A stretch of DNA of 64,000 nt from Marinobacterium sp. LSUCC0821 (GCF_012848475.1 NZ_CP051666.1:2135501-2199500); one strand, 5' to 3'; shown: positions 45,690 through 55,646, counted from the first letter of the stretch. Notes: generated by a model not told the origin, from the letters alone. Numbers and translations are program-made.

Positions 45690-46562
45690 GTGAGTAAAAT
45701 TGACGTGTCACTGTTTGAATTTGCTGGTCGCACCCTAGATCTTTCACATACTCAGGTTATGGGTATTCTTAATGTCACTCCGGACTCTTTCTCTGATGGT
45801 GGCCATCTTTATGAATCAGAGGCGCTCTCCTTTGATCGAGCGCTGCGGCATGCTGAATTGATGGTCACTGCGGGTGCAACCCTCATCGATATAGGTGGCG
45901 AGTCAACACGCCCAGGTGCGGCTGAAGTATCAGAGCAGCAAGAGATGGATAGGGTCCTGCCGGTACTAGAGCGAATTAATAACGCTTTGGATGTGGTGGT
46001 GTCGATAGATACGAGCTCGCCTGCATTGATACGAGAGTCAGCTAAACTTGGCGCCGGGCTTATCAATGATGTGCGCTCGCTTGGGCGAGAGGGTGCTTTG
46101 CAAGCAGCTGTGGAGTCGGGTCTGCCGGTATGTCTGATGCATATGCAAGGGAGTCCTGCGACTATGCAGCGCCGGCCAAATTATTCAGATGTTGTTGCTG
46201 AAGTTAAAGATTTTTTAGCGCAGCAGTTGCGTCGTACTATCGCTGCAGGAATTCCAAAAGAGAAATTGATGATCGATCCAGGTTTTGGTTTTGGCAAAAC
46301 CCTGGAGCATAATTTACAGCTACTCAATCGTATGGATCAATTGGTAGACTTAGGTGTTCCGATTCTATCAGGTACCTCACGCAAAACGATGGTCGGTCAG
46401 GTTTTGGATCGAGAGCCACAAGAGCGTTTGATCGGAAGTCTTTCGACTGTGGCCATTGCAGTAGAGCGTGGAGCAAGAATTATTCGTGTGCATGATGTTG
46501 CCGAAACGGTTGATATGGTGCGTATGACTGAAGCTATTTTAAATGAAAGGGTGGTCTGCTGA
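45690..46562 (+). CDS. folP: Dihydropteroate synthase
   Basis: 290 residues from GTG 45690; GTG 45705 is equally compatible with homologues, and a TTG at 45678 lies in the terminator. Motifs: [90 protein letters not shown]. It condenses pABA with the pterin in folate synthesis and is the sulfonamide target. Confidence 0.95.
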   Translation: MSKIDVSLFEFAGRTLDLSHTQVMGILNVTPDSFSDGGHLYESEALSFDRALRHAELMVTAGATLIDIGGESTRPGAAEVSEQQEMDRVLPVLERINNALDVVVSIDTSSPALIRESAKLGAGLINDVRSLGREGALQAAVESGLPVCLMHMQGSPATMQRRPNYSDVVAEVKDFLAQQLRRTIAAGIPKEKLMIDPGFGFGKTLEHNLQLLNRMDQLVDLGVPILSGTSRKTMVGQVLDREPQERLIGSLSTVAIAVERGARIIRVHDVAETVDMVRMTEAILNERVVC

Positions 46563-46564
46563 TC

Positions 46565-47914
46565 ATGACAAGAAAGTATTTTGGTACAGATGGTATTCGT
46601 GGTCGTGTAGGTACTTTCCCTATTACCCCAGATTTTGTTTTGAAATTGGGTTGGGCTGTCGGTCGTGTCTTTGCTCGCGATGGTCGCAAGCTTGTGCTTA
46701 TTGGTAAAGATACCCGTATTTCCGGATACATGTTTGAGTCGGCTCTAGAAGCGGGGCTTTCAGCGGCAGGTGTTGATGTGTTACTGCTGGGCCCTATGCC
46801 GACCCCTGCTATCGCCTATTTGACTCGAACTTTCCGTGCTGATGCGGGTATTGTGATCAGTGCCTCTCACAACGCCTTTCACGATAACGGCATTAAATTT
46901 TTTAGTGCTGAGGGGACTAAGTTACCCGATGAGGTAGAGCAGCGAATCGAAGCTCAACTTGATCTTGCGATGACTACCGTGAGCTCGCAAGAGTTAGGTA
47001 AAGTGCGTCGCGTGAATGACGCTGCAGGCCGGTACATCGAATTCTGTAAATCAACAGCATCAGGTACCCTGAACTTGGCCGGCCTTAAAGTTGTTGTCGA
47101 TTGTGCTAATGGTGCTGGTTACCACATAGCACCGAAAGTGTTCCGTGAGCTCGGTGCCAAGGTTTATGAGATTGGTACAGAGCCTGATGGCCTGAATATC
47201 AATGAAAATTGCGGTGCTACGGCTCCTCAACAGTTGCAAGAGAAGGTGATTGAAGTGGGTGCTGATCTAGGCATCGCCCTGGACGGTGACGGGGATCGCC
47301 TGATTCTTGTTGATCATAAAGGCGAAGTTGTTGACGGTGATGAGATCCTTTTCATTATCGCTCAAGCGCTGCATCAGTCAGGCGAGCTTAATGGGGGTGT
47401 AGTCGGTACATTAATGACAAACCTTGGACTTGAGCAGGCCCTAGCGAAGATGGATATTCCGTTCGTTCGTGCGAAGGTTGGTGATCGCTATGTGCTAGAG
47501 CAACTGGCCAAACATGGCTGGAACCTTGGTGGCGAAGGTTCAGGACATATCGTTTGTCGCTCAATTCTCCCTACAGGTGATGCAACAGTAGCCGCTGTTC
47601 AAGTATTAAAAGCTGTTGCGAACAGCAAGAAGACAATACATGAGCTTAAGCAGGGGATGCAGAAGCTTCCGCAGCGCATGATCAACGTGCGTCTTGAGCA
47701 GAAGGTAGATATCACTTCATCTGAAGAGGTGGCTCAGTTAGTGGCTACGGCAGAGGTTCAGTTGGCTGATAAGGGGCGAGTGCTTCTGCGTCCATCGGGA
47801 ACTGAACCCGTTGTGCGAGTTATGGTGGAAGGGTCCGACTTAGACCAGGTCCATTCAGTCTGTGAGCAGCTTGCTGTTGACGTGGAAAAAGCACTTAAGA
47901 AACTTGTAAGTTGA
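46565..47914 (+). CDS. glmM: Phosphoglucosamine mutase
   Basis: 449 residues. N-terminal [12 protein letters not shown]; active phosphoserine in [19 protein letters not shown]; metal loop [10 protein letters not shown]; sugar loop GGEGSGHIV; phosphate loop [15 protein letters not shown]. It converts glucosamine-6-P to glucosamine-1-P for peptidoglycan. It follows folP by two bases, as in E. coli. Confidence 0.98.
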   Translation: MTRKYFGTDGIRGRVGTFPITPDFVLKLGWAVGRVFARDGRKLVLIGKDTRISGYMFESALEAGLSAAGVDVLLLGPMPTPAIAYLTRTFRADAGIVISASHNAFHDNGIKFFSAEGTKLPDEVEQRIEAQLDLAMTTVSSQELGKVRRVNDAAGRYIEFCKSTASGTLNLAGLKVVVDCANGAGYHIAPKVFRELGAKVYEIGTEPDGLNINENCGATAPQQLQEKVIEVGADLGIALDGDGDRLILVDHKGEVVDGDEILFIIAQALHQSGELNGGVVGTLMTNLGLEQALAKMDIPFVRAKVGDRYVLEQLAKHGWNLGGEGSGHIVCRSILPTGDATVAAVQVLKAVANSKKTIHELKQGMQKLPQRMINVRLEQKVDITSSEEVAQLVATAEVQLADKGRVLLRPSGTEPVVRVMVEGSDLDQVHSVCEQLAVDVEKALKKLVS

Positions 47915-47932
47915 TATCCCCTCGGGTAAAAT
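47904..47932 (+). promoter_or_regulatory. Promoter of secG and the tRNA genes
   Basis: TTGTAA (47904-47909), 17 bp, TAAAAT (47927-47932). It overlaps the glmM stop. A GCTACC/GGTAGC hairpin (47952-47970) follows in the leader before secG. Confidence 0.55.
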
Positions 47933-47991
47933 TCGCGCCTCTTTGAGTATCGCTACCGTTTTTTGGTAGCAAAATAGGATTTAAAGTAAGA

Positions 47992-48354
47992 ATGGAAACA
48001 ATCGTTCTCATCGTTCACGTACTGCTCGCTGCAGCAATTATCGCTCTTATTCTGCTTCAGCAGGGTAAAGGTGCTGAAGCTGGCGCGTCATTTGGTGGCG
48101 GTGCCTCTCAGACTGTTTTCGGTAGTGACGGTAGCGGCAGCTTTTTGGGTCGTGTGACTGCAATTCTTGCAGCAGGCATTTTTATTACTAGCTTTGTGCT
48201 AGCGGTGTTTGCTAAAGACAAAGCTCAAACAATCGGTGATGCAGGTATTCCTGACGCTGCTACTATCGAAGCAGCTGCACCGGCTCAGCAAGCACCAGTC
48301 GCTGAGGTTCCAGCTGTTAAGGAATCAGAGATTCCTTCTGCGGGGAACAACTAA
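47992..48354 (+). CDS. secG: Preprotein translocase subunit SecG
   Basis: 120 residues. Two membrane helices (IVLIVHVLLAAAIIALILLQ and RVTAILAAGIFITSFVLAVF) joined by GKGAEAGASFGGGASQTVFGS, which is the SecG signature; Ala/Pro/Glu-rich C-terminal tail. It assists SecYE export. tRNA genes follow, as in E. coli; tpiA, which in Pseudomonas lies between glmM and secG, is not present. Confidence 0.97.
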   Translation: METIVLIVHVLLAAAIIALILLQQGKGAEAGASFGGGASQTVFGSDGSGSFLGRVTAILAAGIFITSFVLAVFAKDKAQTIGDAGIPDAATIEAAAPAQQAPVAEVPAVKESEIPSAGNN

Positions 48355-48360
48355 GTTTTA

Positions 48361-48446
48361 GCCCAGGTGGTGGAATTGGTAGACACGCTATCTTGAGGGG
48401 GTAGTGTCCTTCGGATGTGCCGGTTCGAGTCCGGCTCTGGGCACCA
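48361..48446 (+). tRNA. leuU: tRNA-Leu (GAG)
   Basis: 86 nt with encoded CCA. Acceptor GCCCAGG pairs with TCTGGGC; D-arm GGTGGAATTGGTAGAC; anticodon stem CTATC/GGTAG with loop TTGAGGG (anticodon GAG); long variable arm GTGTCCTTCGGATGTGC; T-arm CCGGTTCGAGTCCGG. Position matches E. coli leuU next to secG. Confidence 0.97.
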
Positions 48447-48494
48447 ATGTTGTAGATGTAACCGGTCCAGCGTATAATTTGGATCAGTTTTTGA

Positions 48495-48571
<77 letters not shown>

Positions 48572-48640
48572 ACTTTTAGTGTTGGTGATTTGTGGAAAGG
48601 CCCGACGGTCGGACTCTGCTCTTCATACGGCGCAGCCGCT

Positions 48641-48675
48641 GAAGGTCAACAGTTCAAATCTGGCCCCCGCTACCA
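48641..48675 (+). pseudogene. Duplicate of the tRNA-fMet 3' end
   Basis: 35 bases agree at 33 positions with 48537-48571 (variable loop, T-arm, acceptor 3' strand, CCA). The matching 5' half is absent: the sequence before it cannot form TGCGGGG. It is a remnant or a recombination scar, not a functional tRNA. Confidence 0.75.
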
Positions 48676-48729
48676 CTCTTTGAGTGGTTCGTAGCATTAA
48701 AGTCTGAAAGATCGTTAGATCTGAAGGCT

Positions 48730-48750
48730 GGCTACCACTCCTAGGAGTGA
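48730..48750 (+). repeat. Third degenerate tRNA 3'-end fragment
   Basis: GGCTACCACTCCTAGGAGTG resembles the stretch after the second CCA (GCTACCACTCTTTGAGTGG, 48669-48687). It suggests an array of decayed repeats downstream of the initiator tRNA. Confidence 0.4.
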
Positions 48751-48790
48751 AGAGTAGAATTCGATTTTTAGTCTTTCTACCCTGTTTGAT

Positions 48791-48815
48791 AAAGCCCCAT
48801 TGTTGGGGCTTTTTC
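48791..48815 (+). terminator. Terminator after the tRNA cluster
   Basis: AAAGCCCCA-TTGT-TGGGGCTTT followed by TT. It ends the secG-tRNA transcript. Confidence 0.85.
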
Positions 48816-48865
48816 GTACATTAAACGCTGATCTAATCAGCAACTGTACTGTCACAACAGGGCGG

Positions 48866-48908
48866 TATAGTACTAAGAATGGGTCCTAGTGACCCATTTT
48901 TTATTTTT
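48866..48908 (+). promoter_or_regulatory. rimP-nusA-infB leader: -10 box and terminator-like hairpin
   Basis: TATAGT (48866-48871) could be a -10; the -35 region is poor. Directly after it AATGGGTC-CTAGT-GACCCATT (48878-48898) and TTTTTATTTTT form a perfect intrinsic terminator 18 bp before the rimP GTG. NusA promotes such termination, so feedback on its own operon is plausible; E. coli has terminators in the same leader. Confidence 0.55.
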
Positions 48909-48925
48909 GAAAATATAGGTGTTAA

Positions 48926-49381
48926 GTGTCAGCGAAACTAAAGCTGTTACAAGAGTTGATTGAACCGGTTGTTCAGGGATTAGACCTTGAACTATGGGGA
49001 ATCGAATACAACGCTGCAGGTAAAACCAGCATGCTGCGAATCTACATAGATAGCCCACATGGTGTCTCTGTTGATGATTGTGCGCGTGTTAGCCACCAGG
49101 TTAGCGGCGTTATGGATGTTGAAGATCCAATCAGTGAAAACTATACGCTGGAGGTCTCATCTCCAGGTATGGATCGCCCTCTCTACACGTTGGCGCAGTA
49201 TGAAGAGTTTGTGGGTCATGTAATCCAGCTTCGTCTTCGCTCGCCGTATGAAGGACGTCGCAAGTTTAAAGGGATTCTCAATGGAGTAGAGGGCGAAGAT
49301 GTCCTCCTCGTTGTTGATAATACTGAATATCTGTTGCCACTCGACCTTATTGATAGGGCGAATGTGGTTCCGCAATTTTAA
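48926..49381 (+). CDS. rimP: Ribosome maturation factor RimP
   Basis: 151 residues from GTG 48926. N-terminal EPVVQGLDLELWGIEYNAAGKTSMLRIYID, then SVDDCARVSHQVSGVMDVEDPISENYTLEVSSPGMDRPL, the family signature, and a C-terminal SH3-like barrel. It supports 30S maturation. First gene of the nusA operon. Confidence 0.96.
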   Translation: MSAKLKLLQELIEPVVQGLDLELWGIEYNAAGKTSMLRIYIDSPHGVSVDDCARVSHQVSGVMDVEDPISENYTLEVSSPGMDRPLYTLAQYEEFVGHVIQLRLRSPYEGRRKFKGILNGVEGEDVLLVVDNTEYLLPLDLIDRANVVPQF

Positions 49382-49412
49382 GCGCTTTAATAAGTAGGAG
49401 CGAAGAGCTGTT

Positions 49413-50894
49413 ATGAATAAAGAGATTCTACTGGTAGCGGAAGCTGTCTCTAATGAAAAAGATGTGCCTAAGGCAGTTATCTTTGAAGCTATCGAAGTTG
49501 CGCTAGCAACAGCGACTAAGAAACGTTACGACGAAGAGGCGGACATCCGCGTTGTGATCGATCGTGCAACTGGCGACTACGACACTTTCCGTCGTTGGTT
49601 GGTTGTATCTAACGATGCTGTTCCAGCGCTAGGCACAGAACTGACTATGCAGGAAGCTGAAGAGATCGATACAAACCTTCAGCCAGGTGATTACCACGAA
49701 GAGCAGGTTGAATCTGTTGGATTTGGTCGTATCGCTGCTCAGACTGCTAAACAGGTTATCGTACAGAAAGTCCGTGAAGCTGAACGCGCTAAAGTTGTTG
49801 ATCAGTACCGTGACCGTGTAGGTGAGTTGATCTCAGGTACAGTTAAGAAAGTTACGCGTGATAACGTCATCGTTGATCTTGGTAACAACGCTGAAGCGCT
49901 TCTTCCACGTGAGAATCTACTACCACGCGAAATCTTCCGTATGGGTGAGCGCGTTCGTGCGGTGCTTCAGGAAGTGCGTAGCGAAGGTCGTGGTCCACAG
50001 CTAATTCTTAGCCGTGCATCAGCAGAGATGTTGATTGAACTATTCCGCATTGAAGTTCCAGAAATTGCTGAAGAGATGATCGAAATTCGTGCTGCAGCTC
50101 GTGATCCGGGTGCGCGTGCGAAGATTGCCGTTAAAACGAACGACCGTCGTCTAGACCCAGTGGGTGCTTGTGTCGGTATGCGTGGTGCACGTGTTCAGGC
50201 TGTCTCTGATGAGCTAGGCGGTGAACGTGTAGATATCATTCTTTGGGACGACAACCCAGCGCAGCTAGTTATCAATGCGATGGCGCCTGCTGAAGTAGCT
50301 TCAATCGTTATGGATGAAGAGACTCACTCTATGGACGTTGCAGTCGATGAAGATGCCCTAGCTATGGCTATAGGTCGCAGCGGTCAAAACGTTCGTCTAG
50401 CCTCTGAACTAACAGGCTGGAACCTAAACGTGATGAGCGAGCAAGAAGCGGCTGATAAACACGAATCAGAAACGACTAAGGTTGTTGAGTTATTCATCAA
50501 CCACCTAGATGTTGATCAGGATCTAGCAGAGCTTCTAGTAGCAGAAGGCTTCACCTCTATTGAAGAGGTTGCATACGTACCTGAAGCTGAAATGCTTGAG
50601 ATTGAAGAGTTTGATGAAGATATCGTCCAGGCTCTTCGTGAGCGTGCTAAAGATGCACTGCTTAACCTTGCAATCGCGTCTGAAGAGCAGCTTGGCGATG
50701 CTAAACCTGCAGAAGATCTTGTGACTATGGATGGTATGGATGAAGCGCTGGCGCTGAAACTTGCTAGCCGTGGTGTGATCACTATGGAAGATCTTGCAGA
50801 GCAGTCTGTTGAAGAGCTAATGGATATCGAAGGCATGACTGAAGAGCGCGCAGGTGAGTTGATTATGACTGCACGCGCACCTTGGTTTGCATAA
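49413..50894 (+). CDS. nusA: Transcription termination/antitermination factor NusA
   Basis: 493 residues: N-terminal RNA-polymerase domain (1-125), S1 domain (about 135-200, [21 protein letters not shown]), KH1 with [30 protein letters not shown]2 with [19 protein letters not shown], and two acidic C-terminal repeats (from about 365) as in E. coli. It controls pausing, termination and antitermination. Confidence 0.98.
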   Translation: MNKEILLVAEAVSNEKDVPKAVIFEAIEVALATATKKRYDEEADIRVVIDRATGDYDTFRRWLVVSNDAVPALGTELTMQEAEEIDTNLQPGDYHEEQVESVGFGRIAAQTAKQVIVQKVREAERAKVVDQYRDRVGELISGTVKKVTRDNVIVDLGNNAEALLPRENLLPREIFRMGERVRAVLQEVRSEGRGPQLILSRASAEMLIELFRIEVPEIAEEMIEIRAAARDPGARAKIAVKTNDRRLDPVGACVGMRGARVQAVSDELGGERVDIILWDDNPAQLVINAMAPAEVASIVMDEETHSMDVAVDEDALAMAIGRSGQNVRLASELTGWNLNVMSEQEAADKHESETTKVVELFINHLDVDQDLAELLVAEGFTSIEEVAYVPEAEMLEIEEFDEDIVQALRERAKDALLNLAIASEEQLGDAKPAEDLVTMDGMDEALALKLASRGVITMEDLAEQSVEELMDIEGMTEERAGELIMTARAPWFA

Positions 50895-50918
50895 TTACAA
50901 CGGAAAAGGAGAACCCTT

Positions 50919-53441
50919 ATGGCAGAAGTAACAATTAAGCAGCTTGCCGAGGTGGTTGGTGTATCCGTTGAGCGTTTGTTAACTCAGATGCAGGAAGCGG
51001 GAATCGACGGTAAATCGAATGATGCCACTGTCACCGAAACCGAGCGTCAGCAATTGCTTGCGCACCTTAAGCGCAGCCACGGTGAAGAAGATTCGGATGT
51101 CGGCTCACCATCAAAAATCACCTTGAAGCGTAAAACTACATCGACGTTAAAAGTAGGTGGTGCGGGTAGCCGCAAAACTGTAAACGTAGAAGTGCGTAAA
51201 AAGCGTACCTACGTAAAGCGCACAGAGCTTGAAGATGCTCCAGTCGTTGAAGAAGTTGCTCAAGAAGCTGTGGTAGAAACGGCTGTTGAAGCACCGGTTG
51301 CAGCGGTTGTAGAAGCACCAGCGGCAGTTGAGCCTGAAGCTAAACCAGAAGTAGTTGAGCCAGTTGTTGAAGTTGCAGCACCAGTGGTTGAAGAGCCTGT
51401 TGTTGAAGCTAAGCCTGCAGCAAAAGCTGCACCAGCTCCAGCTAAAAAACCTGAAGCAGTAAAAAGCAACGACGAGCCAAAAACTGAAAACCCTCGTAAC
51501 AAGAACAAAGAGCGTGATTCGCGCCGTGGCGACCGTGATGATGACCGTCGTGGTGGCAAGAAAGGCCGTGAAGAACGCAACACGCTTAATGTTCGTGGCA
51601 AGGGTGGCAAGCCTCAGCGTGGTGGTAAACCCGTTCGCGGTGGTCAGCCAAATCAACACGGTTTTGAAAAACCAACAGCGGCTATCGTTCATGAAGTAAC
51701 TATTCCTGAAACGATTACCGTTGCTGAACTTGCTAAGAAGATGTCTATCAAGGCAGCAGAAGTGATCAAGGTGATGTTCAAGATGGGCGCTATGGCAACC
51801 ATCAACCAGCCTATCGATCAGGATACTGCGACTCTTGTTGTTGAAGAGATGGGCCACAAGGCTATCCCAATGCAGGAGAATGCGATTGAAGACGCCCTAA
51901 TTGAAGCGATTAACGCCCATGAAGGTGAAGCTGAATCTCGTGCGCCGGTTGTGACTGTAATGGGTCACGTTGACCACGGTAAAACATCGCTTCTTGACTA
52001 CATCCGTACTACCCGCGTAGCAGCAGGTGAGTCTGGTGGTATTACCCAGCACATCGGCGCATACCATGTTGAAACAAGCAACGGTATGGTTACCTTCCTT
52101 GATACTCCTGGACACGCAGCGTTTACCGCAATGCGTGCACGTGGTGCGTCACTTACCGATATTGTAGTCCTAGTGGTAGCAGCAGATGACGGTGTAATGC
52201 CGCAGACTGAAGAGGCGGTTCAGCACGCGAAAGCCGCTGGTGTACCTCTTGTTGTTGCAGTTAACAAGATCGATAAGCCAGAAGCTGATCCTGACCGCGT
52301 TAAGAACGAACTCGCTCAGCGCGACGTTATCCCAGAAGATTGGGGTGGTGATACTCAGTTCTGTAACGTTTCGGCTAAATCAGGTGAAGGTATCGATGCG
52401 CTTCTAGATTCGATTCTTCTCCAAGCTGAGATGCTTGAGCTTACAGCAGTTCGCGAAGCGCCTGGTCAGGGTGTGGTTGTTGAATCGCGTCTTGATAAAG
52501 GCCGCGGTCCAGTTGCAACGCTTCTTGTACAGAACGGTACCCTTAAGAAGGGTGATATCGTACTTGCGGGTCTTCAGTATGGCCGTGTACGTGCAATGCT
52601 GGACGAGAACGGTAAGCCGCTAGATGCTGCAGGTCCTGCAATTCCAGTAGAGATCCAAGGTCTGGATGGTACGCCAGATGCGGGTGAAGATTTCACAGTA
52701 GTATCTTCTGAGAAGAAAGCCCGTGAAGTTGCTCTGTTCCGTCAGGGTAAATTCCGTGAAGTTAAACTACAGCGTCAGCAGCAGGCTAAACTTGAGAACC
52801 TATTCTCGAACATGCAGGCGGGTGATGTTAAATCACTTAACATCGTCCTTAAGACAGACGTACGTGGCTCTCTAGAAGCACTAATCAGCTCTCTAGAAGA
52901 TCTATCGACTGATGAAGTTAAAGTGAACATCGTCTCTGGCGGTGTTGGTGGTATCGGTGAGACCGACGCTAACCTTGCGCTTGCTTCTTCTGCGATCTTA
53001 ATCGGCTTTAACGTTCGTGCAGACGCTCAGGCGCGTGCAATCGTTGAGCGTGAAGAGATGGAGCTTCGTTACTACTCCGTAATCTATGACATCATCAACG
53101 ATGTTAAAGATGCGATGGGTGGTCTGCTATCGCCTGAGTTCAAAGAGGAGATCGTGGGTATCGCTGAAGTACGTGATGTGTTCCGTGCGCCTAAGATCGG
53201 TGCGATTGCAGGTTGTATGGTTGTTGAGGGTACCGTGTACCGCAACAAACGTATCCGCGTTCTTCGTGACAACGTTGTTATCTACGAAGGTGAGCTTGAA
53301 TCTCTTCGTCGCTTCAAAGATGCCGTGAACGAAGTTCGTAACGGCATGGAGTGTGGTATCGGCGTTAAGAACTACAACGATGTTAAAGTCGGCGACCAGA
53401 TTGAGGTTTATGACACAATCGAAGTTCAGCGTACGCTTTAA
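50919..53441 (+). CDS. infB: Translation initiation factor IF-2
   Basis: 840 residues. N-terminal IF2 N-domain ([22 protein letters not shown]), a long low-complexity stretch of Ala/Val/Glu/Pro then Arg/Lys/Gly (about 110-250), second N-domain, then GTPase with [35 protein letters not shown], and domains binding fMet-tRNA. The low-complexity region yields long open frames on the other strand, which are not genes. Confidence 0.98.
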   Translation: MAEVTIKQLAEVVGVSVERLLTQMQEAGIDGKSNDATVTETERQQLLAHLKRSHGEEDSDVGSPSKITLKRKTTSTLKVGGAGSRKTVNVEVRKKRTYVKRTELEDAPVVEEVAQEAVVETAVEAPVAAVVEAPAAVEPEAKPEVVEPVVEVAAPVVEEPVVEAKPAAKAAPAPAKKPEAVKSNDEPKTENPRNKNKERDSRRGDRDDDRRGGKKGREERNTLNVRGKGGKPQRGGKPVRGGQPNQHGFEKPTAAIVHEVTIPETITVAELAKKMSIKAAEVIKVMFKMGAMATINQPIDQDTATLVVEEMGHKAIPMQENAIEDALIEAINAHEGEAESRAPVVTVMGHVDHGKTSLLDYIRTTRVAAGESGGITQHIGAYHVETSNGMVTFLDTPGHAAFTAMRARGASLTDIVVLVVAADDGVMPQTEEAVQHAKAAGVPLVVAVNKIDKPEADPDRVKNELAQRDVIPEDWGGDTQFCNVSAKSGEGIDALLDSILLQAEMLELTAVREAPGQGVVVESRLDKGRGPVATLLVQNGTLKKGDIVLAGLQYGRVRAMLDENGKPLDAAGPAIPVEIQGLDGTPDAGEDFTVVSSEKKAREVALFRQGKFREVKLQRQQQAKLENLFSNMQAGDVKSLNIVLKTDVRGSLEALISSLEDLSTDEVKVNIVSGGVGGIGETDANLALASSAILIGFNVRADAQARAIVEREEMELRYYSVIYDIINDVKDAMGGLLSPEFKEEIVGIAEVRDVFRAPKIGAIAGCMVVEGTVYRNKRIRVLRDNVVIYEGELESLRRFKDAVNEVRNGMECGIGVKNYNDVKVGDQIEVYDTIEVQRTL

Positions 53442-53455
53442 GATCAGGGACAATT

Positions 53456-53857
53456 ATGGCTCGCGATTTTAAACGTACAGACCGAGTGGGTGAGCAGATC
53501 CAGCGTGATCTAGCCACCCTTATTCAGCGTGAGATCAAAGATCCACGCCTCGGTATGATTACCATCAATCACGTCAAAGTGGCAAAAGATCTTGGCTATG
53601 CTGAGGTCTACATCACTGTGATGCCCTACGGCGATATGGATCAGGCGCAGGTAACCAAAGATAGCTTAAGCGTGCTTAAGCAAGCAGCCGGTTTCCTTCG
53701 CACTGAACTAGCACGTGGCATTAAACTGCGTGTGATGCCACAGCTACGTTTCCATTACGATGAGAGCATCGAACGAGGCCGTCATCTGCACAGCCTCATC
53801 GAGAAAGCGCGTCGTTTAGAGGACGAAGCTGATACCGATCAGAACGACGAGAAGTAA
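53456..53857 (+). CDS. rbfA: Ribosome-binding factor A
   Basis: 133 residues with the RbfA KH-like fold: FKRTDRVGEQIQRDLATLIQREIKDPRLGMITI, VYITVM and the RFHYDESIERG signature. It acts on the 5' end of 16S rRNA during 30S maturation. Between infB and truB as in most gammaproteobacteria. Confidence 0.97.
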   Translation: MARDFKRTDRVGEQIQRDLATLIQREIKDPRLGMITINHVKVAKDLGYAEVYITVMPYGDMDQAQVTKDSLSVLKQAAGFLRTELARGIKLRVMPQLRFHYDESIERGRHLHSLIEKARRLEDEADTDQNDEK

Positions 53858-53858
53858 G

Positions 53859-54812
53859 ATGGCTCGACGTAAAAAAGGGCGCCGCATCGACGGCGTCTTT
53901 TTGTTAGATAAGCCGCAAGGTCTAACATCAAATTCCGCGCTTCAACGGGTTAAGCGACTTTATGATGCTGCAAAAGCAGGTCATACCGGCGCGCTTGATC
54001 CACTTGCGACAGGCATGCTTCCCATCTGTTTAGGTGAAGCGACCAAGTTTTCACAGTTCCTGCTAGACTCTGATAAGCGCTACATCACGACGGCTAAACT
54101 TGGTGTACGTACCGACAGTAGTGATGCTGATGGTGAAGTCGTTGAGACTAAACCTGTACCAAGCCTTGAGTGGGATTCATTGAATCAGCTTATTCAGGCA
54201 CGCTTTGCTGGTGAAATTGAGCAGGTGCCATCGATGTTCTCGGCCCTGAAGCATAATGGTCAGCCTCTCTATAAACTTGCTCGCAAGGGTGAAAAAGTTG
54301 AGGTGAAGCCGCGTCAGGTAAACATCTATGAGATCAAATTGCTCGATCTTCGTGACGATGAAGTTGATCTTGAAGTGCACTGTTCTAAAGGGACCTACAT
54401 TCGTTCAATCGTAGAAGATTTGGGGTTAGAGCTTGGGTGTGGTGCGCACGTCAGTATGCTTCGCCGAATCGGTGTTGCCAACTACGATGCTGCGAAATTG
54501 CTTACCATGGACGAGTTAGAGCAAATAGCGGCTGAAACTGAGACAGATCAAGGTCCAGAGTGCATACAAATGCGTTTAGATGCGTTATTATTGCCGCCCT
54601 GGAGTGCAGTGGACTCATTGCCTTCGATAGAATTGCCTGCTGATTTAGCAGTACGACTCTTACAGGGCCAGCGAATCACCGAACTTTTCGATGAACGCGG
54701 CCTGGTTAGACTCTTTGCTGAACAGCGCTTCCTAGGTATGGGAGAGGTTGAAGATACAGGTCGCTTAGTGGCTCGTAGACTTCTAGATACCTCCGAAGGT
54801 GCCCAGGCTTAG
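53859..54812 (+). CDS. truB: tRNA pseudouridine55 synthase TruB
   Basis: 317 residues. GVFLLDKPQGLTSNSALQRVKRL, catalytic Asp in AKAGHTGALDPLATGMLPICLGEATKFSQF, KRYITTAKLGVRTDSSDADG, and the KGTYIRSIVEDLG motif; C-terminal PUA-like part. It makes pseudouridine 55 in tRNAs. Confidence 0.98.
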   Translation: MARRKKGRRIDGVFLLDKPQGLTSNSALQRVKRLYDAAKAGHTGALDPLATGMLPICLGEATKFSQFLLDSDKRYITTAKLGVRTDSSDADGEVVETKPVPSLEWDSLNQLIQARFAGEIEQVPSMFSALKHNGQPLYKLARKGEKVEVKPRQVNIYEIKLLDLRDDEVDLEVHCSKGTYIRSIVEDLGLELGCGAHVSMLRRIGVANYDAAKLLTMDELEQIAAETETDQGPECIQMRLDALLLPPWSAVDSLPSIELPADLAVRLLQGQRITELFDERGLVRLFAEQRFLGMGEVEDTGRLVARRLLDTSEGAQA

Positions 54813-54941
54813 GTAAATTGATTTACCTCATTGAGGTATGACGCTGAACTGAAGATATGCTCGGTCCAGCGCGGCTTAACCCACAGCATTGCTATTCAAA
54901 TTGAAAGTGGCTGTGTGCATATCGTAACTAGGAGAAATTCA
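54811..54941 (+). promoter_or_regulatory. rpsO leader region
   Basis: The 129-bp truB-rpsO gap opens with AGGTAAAT-TG-ATTTACCT (54811-54828) that competes with CCTC-ATT-GAGG (54826-54836). In E. coli S15 represses its own mRNA through a leader pseudoknot; these alternatives could serve here, which I infer only. AGGAG at 54930 is the ribosome site. Confidence 0.35.
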
Positions 54942-55211
54942 ATGGCTCTAACCGTTGAGAAAAAAGCTGAAATCGTTGCTGAGTTTGGGCGTGGTCAGGG
55001 TGACACTGGTTCACCAGAAGTACAGGTTGCACTTCTAACTGCGAACATTGAAGGCCTACAGGGTCACTTCAAAGCAAACAAGCAGGACCACCACTCACGT
55101 CGCGGTCTAATTCGTATGGTAAACCAGCGTCGTAAGCTGCTAGATTACCTTAAGAAGAAAGACGCAACTCGTTACGTTGAGTTGATCGGTCGTCTTGGCC
55201 TACGTCGCTAA
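54942..55211 (+). CDS. rpsO: 30S ribosomal protein S15
   Basis: 89 residues from ATG 54942 with AGGAG upstream; an upstream ATG at 54831 is in frame but would add a non-homologous extension. Signature [25 protein letters not shown] and [22 protein letters not shown]. It nucleates the central domain of 16S rRNA. Confidence 0.98.
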   Translation: MALTVEKKAEIVAEFGRGQGDTGSPEVQVALLTANIEGLQGHFKANKQDHHSRRGLIRMVNQRRKLLDYLKKKDATRYVELIGRLGLRR

Positions 55212-55223
55212 GATTCAGACTCC

Positions 55224-55255
55224 AAGGGCCATACTCCGTATGGCCCTTTTATTTT
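55224..55255 (+). terminator. Terminator of rpsO
   Basis: AAGGGCCATA-CTCCG-TATGGCCCTT and a run TTTTATTTT. Between it and pnp the 435-bp gap carries the inverted-repeat element and a pnp leader hairpin. Confidence 0.9.
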
Positions 55256-55264
55256 AACCAGCCA

Positions 55265-55535
55265 CTTAGGAATCTACGAATAAGTCCATGACATCTCAGG
55301 CCTACAGTCATATTTAACATCAAGGCGTGTCGTCGAAGGCCTAGCGGGCTAAGTCGAGACGTCACAACACAGATGATGGATATGACTGAAGGCCCCGCAG
55401 GGCGAGATCTGAAACCTCCTGCTACTGCGTTGAATTGCTTACTAAGGACTAAGGCCATTAGTTGCGCAATTCGCCTTGTATCTGAAAGCTTCAGATCCCG
55501 CTGAGATATTATGGACTTGTTCGCAGATTCCTTAG
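55265..55535. mobile_element. 271-bp inverted-repeat element (MITE-like)
   Basis: Terminal arms 55265-55299 and 55501-55535 are inverted repeats that agree at 30 of 35 positions (CTTAGGAATC... against CTAAGGAATC...). Inside are further inverted repeats: GGCCTACAGTCATAT/ATATGACTGAAGGCC (55299-55313/55380-55394, 14 of 15), GAATTGC/GCAATTC (55432/55466) and ATCTGAA-AGC-TTCAGAT (55480-55496). It encodes no protein. No clear target duplication is seen at the ends. It is either a nonautonomous element or a multi-branched structured region. Confidence 0.55.
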
Positions 55536-55547
55536 ATCTGATAGCTT

Positions 55548-55584
55548 GTACTCAATTGAGTTTGGTTCGAATTCAACTGAGTAC
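55548..55584 (+). promoter_or_regulatory. pnp leader hairpin
   Basis: GTACTCAATTGA/TCAACTGAGTAC, 12-bp stem with one mismatch and a 13-nt loop, 63 bp before pnp. E. coli pnp has an RNase III-cleaved hairpin in its leader that mediates autocontrol; this may be the equivalent. Confidence 0.45.
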
Positions 55585-55646
55585 TAGCTTTTAAGATTGA
55601 AGATCGAAAGTGAGTGGCACTTAGTAAACACACTAGGAGCTAATCG

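Noticed and set aside
48600-48675. Second complete tRNA after tRNA-fMet
   Set aside because: Only the 3' half matches; no 5' acceptor strand or plausible D-arm/anticodon arm.
51260-51610. Second antisense open frame in infB (Ser/Thr/Ala-rich)
   Set aside because: Another frame of the same low-complexity region.
51147-51857. Long open frame of 236 codons opposite infB
   Set aside because: It mirrors the Ala/Val/Glu/Lys-rich linker of IF-2; product is low-complexity Phe/Asn/Cys-rich, no ribosome site.
54831-54941. N-terminal extension of S15 from 54831
   Set aside because: Not homologous to any S15; AGGAG and the normal N-terminus support ATG 54942.
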